From: Nicotiana tabacum
Lineage: Eukaryota; Streptophyta; Magnoliopsida; Solanales; Solanaceae
Length of the DNA stretch: 64,000 nucleotides
Direction of reading: 5' to 3'
NCBI RefSeq assembly: GCF_000715075.1
Contig: NC_134101.1
Location: 139,204,237-139,268,236, forward strand
The notes below the pieces were generated by a model. The model saw only the letters and a list, made by a program, of their open reading frames with translations. It was not told the origin of the DNA and made no database searches. A program made the translations under genes and the position numbers. This document shows positions 57,401 to 64,000 of this stretch, one piece after another (within the stretch, counting starts at the first letter, position 1; every line of letters begins with the position of its first letter).

Positions 57401-57448
57401 GTTGCTTACGTATCATGATGCCGCATGAATCAGATCTTTGCGCAGTTC
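57401..57448 (-). other. Structured motif, copy E2 (before gag)
   Basis: Minus strand GAACTGCG, ATCTGATT, inner hairpin TCATG/CATGA with loop CGGCAT, then TACGTAAGCAACC. The outer stem is partly decayed (CTGCG/CGTAA). It is 405 bp upstream of the gag start. Confidence 0.68.
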
Positions 57449-59440
57449 GAAAAAATCGAGAATAGACTAAACAAACTAACATTCTCTTTTTTTTTCTTTT
57501 CTTTTTTTACCTTAATGAATACTCTGACGAGAAAAGGGAAATAAAAGAAACAAATCTTTTTTTTGAGTTTTCTAGACTTAATGTTCTATAACCTATTCTA
57601 AACTCAAGCTTAACAGATTTTTTTTCCTTTTTTTTCTGTTTGAAACAAATACTCTATTAAGGAAAAATCCTAGAAGAGAAAAATATTTTTTGATTCTTTT
57701 TTTAGGAAGGAAATCTAAAGAATAAACCAAAGAAAAATATTTTGAATTTTCATTTGATATCCCTGAAAAACGATTTCGAAACGAGAAATAAACAAGATAA
57801 AAAATATTTTTGGATTTCAGTTTGTACCTAAGGAAGAAACTTTAAAGATAAATAAAAGATACATTATGTTTTTTTTCTTTTATGTACAATTTCCTAAAGT
57901 TCTAGTGAAAATAAAAGATTTTTTTTTCATTTTTCGTTAATTTCCCAAAGAAAAAACTCAAAAGAAAATCTTTTTAAATTTTTGGAATTAATATCTTAAA
58001 AGAAAACTTTTAAAGAGGTACTAAAAGAAAATTCTTTTTTTTTTTTTGAATTTTTAGTCTTAATGTACTAAAGGAAATATAAAAGCACTTTTTATTTTGA
58101 GTTCTAGATATTAATTCAATAAAGGAAAATCACCTCAAATGAGTTTTTTTTTATTCCTATAATTAGTATTCTAAATAAAACTTCTAACGGATATATAAAA
58201 TGCAACATCTTTTTTTTTTGATTTGTAACACATTTTTTCTAAAACAAAATAGAAAATACAATAACGAAAGACTCGACATTACTGTACAAAAGTAGAAGGT
58301 AAAAGACGACGTAAAAAGAAAAACAGACTTAAAACATAAAAAGAAAAATCTTCTTAAGCAAATCCTGAATGAGCGATCCTGCATAGATGGTCCGAAGGTG
58401 TCTATCATGCTCAAACTCACGGTAAGTAAACCCACAACTTCAATGACAACTGTGTTGAAGTGATGTGTTGAAGTGACGAAGGACGCAGTCGTTTGTCTCT
58501 AACTTCTTCCATAATTGCAAGTGAAAAGTGTGATACGGTTAAAGGAATTTTAGGTCTTCACACAAACTCTCATTTAACAATTGCATAATACCATAATCTG
58601 CCACATAAGTTTTGTTCGCATAGTCCCGTTTGTTGAAACACAAGGGTAGAGGACCTTCAATTCTCTGGCCAGAAAGCAAAGATCTGAATATCTTCATACT
58701 GCAAGATACAACTTTAAAGACTAGTCTAATAATAACTCGGCTCCAACAGCTTCAGAGGCTTTAACTCCAGTATTCTCGCCCTCGATATAAACCAAGTATA
58801 CCGGATACCTGCTCTGTAATAACTCGTCTCCGTCAGTTTTAGAGTCATCAACTTCAGTACTTTTGCCCTCAATATAAAGCAGACAAGCTTATCCTTCTCA
58901 CTGAATTGTATACCTGATACCTGCTCTGAGATTCATAGCTTCAAAATCTCTATGTTAGATACAAGAGCAACTAGGACATCCTCACTTAAGAGTTCCTGAA
59001 TCACTGTTAGCAACTTTGATTTAGAACTAGGATACTCTCACATATGTTACTCAAAAAGTTCCTGAATAACAATTTTACTGGAAAGTCCCTCAATCATTGT
59101 TAGCAACTTTCCACATATATTGATCCGCTTAATCAATAACCAATAACCGGGCAATAAAGCAGTAGCCCAAAATACGAAGCACCAACCACGTGATAGCAAT
59201 CTCTTGCTTAAGATATTCTAGAATTCCAGCCAAAGCCCAACGCCTTGGAAGGCTTTATTAAAACATCCAACATAGCTCTCACCACAGTGCTTTTTGATTT
59301 CCCAGGAAAAAGAAGAACAACCCAAACTATAATTTGCAAAATGGCTTATGTAGCCAAAAGGTGGCTAGAAGTGCAAAATTTAGCTAAGACCCCGCAAATT
59401 CAAGAACCTAAGATTCACTTGGAAAATCGGACCCTATGTG

Positions 59441-59491
59441 GGTTGCCTACGTATCACGCCCCGAAAGACGAGAATCAGGTATGCGTAGTTC
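59441..59491 (-). other. Structured motif, copy E1 (leader)
   Basis: Minus strand GAACTACG, ACCTGATT, inner TCTCGTC/GGCGTGA (one mismatch, one G-T), loop TTTCGG, then TACGTAGGCAACC. The outer pair CTACG/CGTAG is intact. Confidence 0.72.
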
Positions 59492-60313
59492 GGGCAGATT
59501 GGATACGGTCGAGAAATAATAATAAAAAAACTAATTAAGAGAAAACATATTATTGTTTTTTTTTTTTTTAAATAAAGGGAAAATGCAAAATCTTTTTGGA
59601 TTTTTTTTCATGTTCATTTTTTGTCTTTTTCTTAAAAAAATGTAAAAGAAAAACATAACTGGGCCCTACTTGTTTTATTTTCACACTTCACCCTCTTTTC
59701 TTTCTCATTTTTTTTCTTTTTTCATTTGCCCTCAACTATCATTGGTCCGCCAAATGACCCTTTTACCCTCGAAGAAATGCAACATGTAGCACATAGGATG
59801 CATCAAGATGGTCTGTTATTTTGGGTATACCTATCCTAGATAGACCCAACCCCTGTGTTGAGTCCCCAAAGTCAAATGCACGTGATGTAAACAAACGTTC
59901 CTACTAGGGATCCGGTATGAGGCTATGTTATACTATGTTTAAAAACCTGGGTTTATTTGTTCTAGACCTGGCTTACCCGAGCAGACAGCTTGGGCCGAGG
60001 GGGGCAGCGTACCGGAAATACAGAAGCTTTATCAGCTTTGCAACTTGTCTGAACCTCGTTCTAAAATTGGGATATGACTCTAACAGAAGAGAAGTCACAC
60101 GAAGTGCACACTTCCCAGATGATTTAGAAGACTCAGAGAGAAGATGGTTTCGTAACAGTTTTTATATGCAGCTCAATCAATATCAAAGCGGTAAAAACGC
60201 CATTTAGCACATTAGGCTCAAACACGTAAAAATCAGATAATCAATAAAAGCCAACTATAACAGTTATTCTAAGCTCGAATTCTTGAACCTGAACCAGAGA
60301 TTCTGGGTTCTTA

Positions 60314-60331
60314 TCCCCAACAAAGTCGCCA
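60314..60331 (-). other. Primer binding site of element E
   Basis: Minus strand TGGCGACTTTGTTGGGGA, 4 nt from the LTR, two changes from the PBS of A. Confidence 0.78.
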
Positions 60332-60335
60332 GAGC

Positions 60336-60971
60336 TGTCACACCTCCTTTTTACCTACCCTGGAAGAGGGTATAAGGGAGTTTTTTCCAATTTAAGTGGC
60401 AATAGAAACGGGATTATTCAAATTAAAATCAGAGTCGCCACTTGAGATAATTTATGGTGTCCCAAGTCACCGGTTTTAAAATCCCGAATCGAGGAAAGAT
60501 TGACTCTATTTTACAGTCCGCGAAACACAGAAATTCGGGTAAGGAATTCTATTAACCCGGAAGAAGGTGTTAGGCATTTCTGGGTTCCGTGGTTCTAGCA
60601 CAGTCTCTCAACTATTATTATTGGCTCAATTATCTGATTTAATTACACATTTTAAACATACGTGCCCTTTTAACTTTTGGCCGCTTTTAATATTTCAGGA
60701 AATTTCAAGGTTATTTAAAACACATCGTAAGACACGCTACATGAAATGCACTCGTGGTTCACGACGCGCTTTATTTAACCTTGTTGAAAATTAGAATCGG
60801 GTCACATGAAATGCACCACCGAATTTTAGTAATTACAAATCAAAACTACGTCACAGGAACTATACCCGTAGCCATGATAATTATTTAATTAACGTGCCTA
60901 AAATAAACTACGAAATTCATTTTAGTATCTAAGTTATAAGATTAATACGAGAGCTATAAAGGTCTAATTAG
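60336..60971 (-). repeat. Element E 5' LTR remnant
   Basis: Matches 48724-49357 of the 3' LTR, then stops at TAATTAG and joins F LTR sequence. About 1.75 kb of the LTR is lost. Confidence 0.88.
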
Positions 60972-62653
60972 TGGTGAGAATTTGGAGAAATCAGTGCAAT
61001 AATGGGTAATTAGGGCTTCAGATTAAGAGACCTTAAAATGGGAATTTGAGGGGTCATTTGGACTCCGATTTCGGTGTTCTTGGTATATATAGATTCATGG
61101 GTGGATAAGAATCCTTATGATGTAAATTTTACCCAATTCCGAGACATAGGCCTGCGGGGCATTTTGGTCATTTTACCTAATATCGCGTATTAGCTTAGAA
61201 TAGTTTTGTCGAATCAGTTACTTGAAGTATTATTTACATTATGCAATTTAATTGAATAGATTTGGGCCATTTGGATTCAAGTACTCGTGGCAAGAACGTG
61301 ACTTTGAGTCGGTACGAAGTAAGTGGATTGCCTAACCTTGTGTGTGGGACTTCCCCTTAGGATTTGGTATTGTTGATATTTGAAATGCCTTGTACGTGAG
61401 GTGACGAGTGCGTACTTGTGCTAATTGTTGAAAATCCAGTTTTCACTAAGTAATTAAAATTGTGTTTCTCCTCCTGTTATTACTACTTGAAATTTCAGCC
61501 TGTTGTTAGCTTAGGGAAGCGTGTCTAAGTGATTTAATTGCTTTATTTGCTCAAACTGCTTTACCTGAATTCTGTGCAGCATGCTAGGCTAGAATTACCT
61601 GTCTGCCTTAATATGAAATTGACATTTGCTGAATATTTTTCATATTGCTGCTGTGTTTTTACATTTGGGACTACAGATGTGGGATTCCGGTAGATCCCCC
61701 TTATTTGTTTATTTGGAACTACGGATGTGAGATTCTGTAGATCCCCCTTGTCTGTTTATTTGGGACGACGGATGTGGAATTCCCGTAGATCCCCTTGCAC
61801 AGTTATATGGAACTATGGGACTACACCCAGTAGATTCCCCCTGGTTATTTACATTTGGGACTATGGATCGGGATTCTGGTAGATCCCCGCACACTATGAG
61901 TTGGACTACAGGACGGTATCCCGGGAGATCCATTAGATATTTATATTTGGGACTACAAGATGGTATCTTGGGAGAATCCCCGGTTGTTATCTCTGAGTTG
62001 AACTGTACTCTTTTTCTGTGATTATTTGTCTCTATTATAGTTATTGTTGTTCCTTCTATTCTGTGTTATTTCTTACTATTGCATTTAGTTACACTGTCTC
62101 ATTCTATACTGTTTTACCTTATATTTCATTTAATCTCAGTAGGGCCCTGACTTTCCTCGTCACTACCCGATCTAGGTTAGGCTTGGCACTTACTGAGTAC
62201 CGCTGTGGTGTACTCATGCCCTTTCTGCGCATGTTTTTCATGTGCAGATCCAGGTACTTCGACTCAGACTTATCACGCTTGAGACGAGGCGCTTCTAGAG
62301 ACTCCGAGGTATATCTGATGCCTCCGCAGACCGAAGAGTCCCTTTATACTCTCCTTTTTAAGTATTAGCCCTTCATTATTTCTTTCCTTTGTTAGATATT
62401 CTGGAGTTAGCCACTTGTAAACATTCAAAAGCTTGTATTTCATAAGACTCCGCGTTTTGGAAAATGTTATTAGTTTCGAGAGTTGTTATTGTATATGCCG
62501 AACGACATCTTAAACACTATTTTATTTTACTATTTCAGTTTTTAATTATTTATTCCACAATTTTTGTTTATTTTCCATATTGTTAGGCTTACCTAGTCGT
62601 AGAGACTAGGTGCCGTCACGATGGTTCACAGAGGGCAAACCGGGGTCGTGACA
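60972..62653 (+). repeat. Element F 5' LTR, right part
   Basis: Homologous to 36030-37600 of the C LTR. It contains the ~48-bp GGGACTAC../GTAGATCCCC tandem repeat (61665-61985) and ends GGGGTCGTGACA. No gene. Confidence 0.88.
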
Positions 62654-62656
62654 AGT

Positions 62657-62669
62657 TGGTATCAGAGCT
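62657..62669 (+). other. Primer binding site of element F
   Basis: TGGTATCAGAGCT, the exact tRNA-iMet PBS, 3 nt after the LTR. Confidence 0.92.
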
Positions 62670-62853
62670 CTAGGTTCATAGGAGTCATGAATCACAAGCC
62701 GGTTTATTAGAGTCTCGCGGATTGGTACGGAGACGTCTGTACTTATCTGCGAGAGGCTATATAACTGTTAGGAAAATTCCACTTCATTTGATTTCCTTAT
62801 CGTGCGAGATTTTGATGTCACAATTCTAAACTTCTATCTTCTATTTCTCACAG

Positions 62854-64000
62854 ATGGTAATGACACGTGCTACCCGAGATGATCAGGCACCCGCGCCCCA
62901 TACTACAGCCGTCAGAGGCCGGGGCCTGGGTAGAGGTCGAGGATGCGTACGTGGTGCAGCCAGAGCACCCACACGAGTTGCCATCGAGGTACCGCCAGCA
63001 GTTCCAGCCGGAGTTCATGCACTTGATATGCCTACTGCTACTACTACTCTAGCTCTTCAGGAGACTCTTGCGTAGTTCATGAGCATGTACACCACTTTGG
63101 CTCAGGCAGGGTTGCTTCCCCTTACTGCAGCCACATCTCAGGCTGGGGGAGGAGCACAGACTCCCGCCACCCACATTCTTGAGCAACGAGTACATGTTGA
63201 TCAGGTCCTATAGATTATTCCTATACCGCTCGCAGTCCCAGATCAACCCGAGGATAGGGCAGTGGCTTCAAAGGATGACCAGCGGAGGCTTGAGAGGTTC
63301 AAGAAGTATGATTTGCCTGTATTCAGTGGGTTAGCATTAGATGATGCCTTGGGATTTCTGGAGGAGTGCTACCGTATTCTCTGTACCATGGGTATATCAG
63401 GATCGAGTAGGGTTTCCCTTACTACTTTCCAGCTTCGAGGAGCTGCCTATGAGTAATGGCGCACCTATGAGTTAGACATTCCGGATGAGGCAGCTTCCCT
63501 GACATGGACTCAGTTTTCAGATATGTTCCTGAGAGAGTATATTCCTCAGAGCCTCAGGGACGCATGGCGTGCAAAGTTTGAGCATTTGCACCAGGGTACT
63601 ATGACTGTCTCAGAGTATGCTATCCGTTTCACCAGCTTGGCTAGACATGCACCAGCCTTGGTTTCTACTGTTCGCGAGAGGGTTCGCCAGTTCATTGAGG
63701 GGCTTATTCCCAGTATCAGGTCTAGCATGGCATGCGAGTTGGAGATGGATAGTCATTATCAGCAGGTGGTAAGCATTGCTAGGAGGATTGAGGGTATGCA
63801 TGTTAGGTATAGAGAGGAAAGGGAGGCCAAGAGGTCTCGAGAGTCGGGCCATTATTTTGGTGCCCGTGCTCCAGCTGCAGGTCGTCATGGTAGGGGCTAT
63901 ATGAGTCGCCCCTTTCATTCAACTCTTCCAGCCGCTAGTGGCCTAGGCCCTAGAAGCCTTATTATGCACCTCCAGTATATAGTGCGCCTCCTACGCGGGG
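62854..64000 (+). pseudogene. gag: Gag of element F, partial
   Basis: Starts MVMTRATRDDQAPAPHTTAV with an RG-rich N terminus (RGRGLGRGRGCVRGAARAP). The same frame holds stops at 63073 (TAG), ~63211 (TAG) and 63454 (TAA). The gag core is clear: FKKYDLPVFSGLALDDALGF, YELDIPDEAASLTWTQFSDM and SEYAIRFTSLARHAPALVST. A frameshift near 63945 follows. It is closely related to the C gag. The zinc knuckle and pol lie beyond the window. Confidence 0.9.

Larger units (their letters stand above)
56996..60313 (-). other. Element E leader and former ORF1 region
   Basis: Non-coding. 57180-58250 is T-rich low complexity. 58735-58910 holds a ~90-bp tandem duplication (AATAACTCG..TTTGCCCTC-like). 58970-59110 repeats CCTGAATCA-TTGTTAGCAACTTT. 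Motifs E2 and E1 flank this stretch at the places that bracket ORF1 in A, but no ORF1 remnant is recognised. 59860-59990 matches the A leader. Confidence 0.75.
48724..60971 (-). mobile_element. Gag-only Ogre-like retrotransposon (element E)
   Basis: Minus-strand element: 3' LTR 48724-51118, PPT 51119-51131, 3' UTR with minisatellite and two structured motifs, gag 55526-56995, a leader-like region with two more structured motifs, PBS 60314-60331, and 5' LTR remnant 60336-60971. No ORF1, protease, RT, RNase H or integrase was found on either strand. It is therefore non-autonomous, of the TR-GAG/LARD kind. It sits inside the LTR of F. The target duplication cannot be checked because the 5' LTR is truncated. 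Confidence 0.88.
47587..64000 (+). mobile_element. Chromovirus-like element F, right-truncated by the window
   Basis: 5' LTR 47587-62653 (split by element E), tRNA-iMet PBS and gag to the window end. Same family as C by LTR start, LTR tandem repeat, PBS and gag. Confidence 0.88.

Noticed and set aside
59917..60207. 96-codon open frame in the E leader
   Set aside because: It is antisense to the element and overlaps the leader block conserved with A, which is non-coding there.

Overview
The window is a plant nuclear repeat region made almost entirely of nested Ty3/gypsy LTR retrotransposons. AT-rich DNA, very long LTRs, Ogre/Tat-type proteins and chromovirus-type LTRs opening TGTAACRACC suggest a large dicot genome, probably Solanaceae (Nicotiana-like). 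The species call is inference. No intact host gene, rRNA, tRNA or CRISPR array was seen. Every retroelement gene is damaged, apart from one gag-only ORF.

Layout. Element B is an Ogre/Tat-like element on +, mostly off the left edge. It supplies a split integrase (1360-1802 and 25667-26322), a 3' UTR and a 4.7 kb 3' LTR (28453-33189). Two copies of another Ogre family are inserted in B's integrase, in opposite orientations: an LTR fragment on - (1-1359) and the complete 23.9 kb element A on + (1803-25666). A has 4.34 kb LTRs, a non-iMet PBS, ORF1, gag-pro, a 175-nt frame-restoring intron, RT, two RNase H domains, integrase, 3' UTR minisatellites and a PPT. 33190-34228 is unassigned. 34229-46925 is an LTR (D, probably solo) split by chromovirus-like element C (34872-44483). 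C carries a 940-bp hAT-type insertion inside its RT and a deletion that fuses its integrase to its 3' LTR. A decayed UBN2-type gag lies at 46934-47570. Element F (47587 to the end, + strand, same family as C) has its 5' LTR split by element E (48724-60971, - strand), an Ogre-like element that encodes gag only.

How the parts relate. A, B and E share an identical PPT core, a PBS-like word repeated inside U5, a U5 hairpin whose stem covaries around a fixed loop, and 3' UTR tandem repeats (a homologous 48-bp unit in A and E). Most striking is a ~48-nt motif present ten times. Its outer stem is CTACG/CGTAG, it has fixed CTGATT and GATA strands, and its inner hairpin has different sequence in each copy but stays paired. 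It sits at four fixed places: before ORF1, before gag, after the last ORF and just before the PPT. I know of no described function for it, and it is the lead candidate for an undescribed element.
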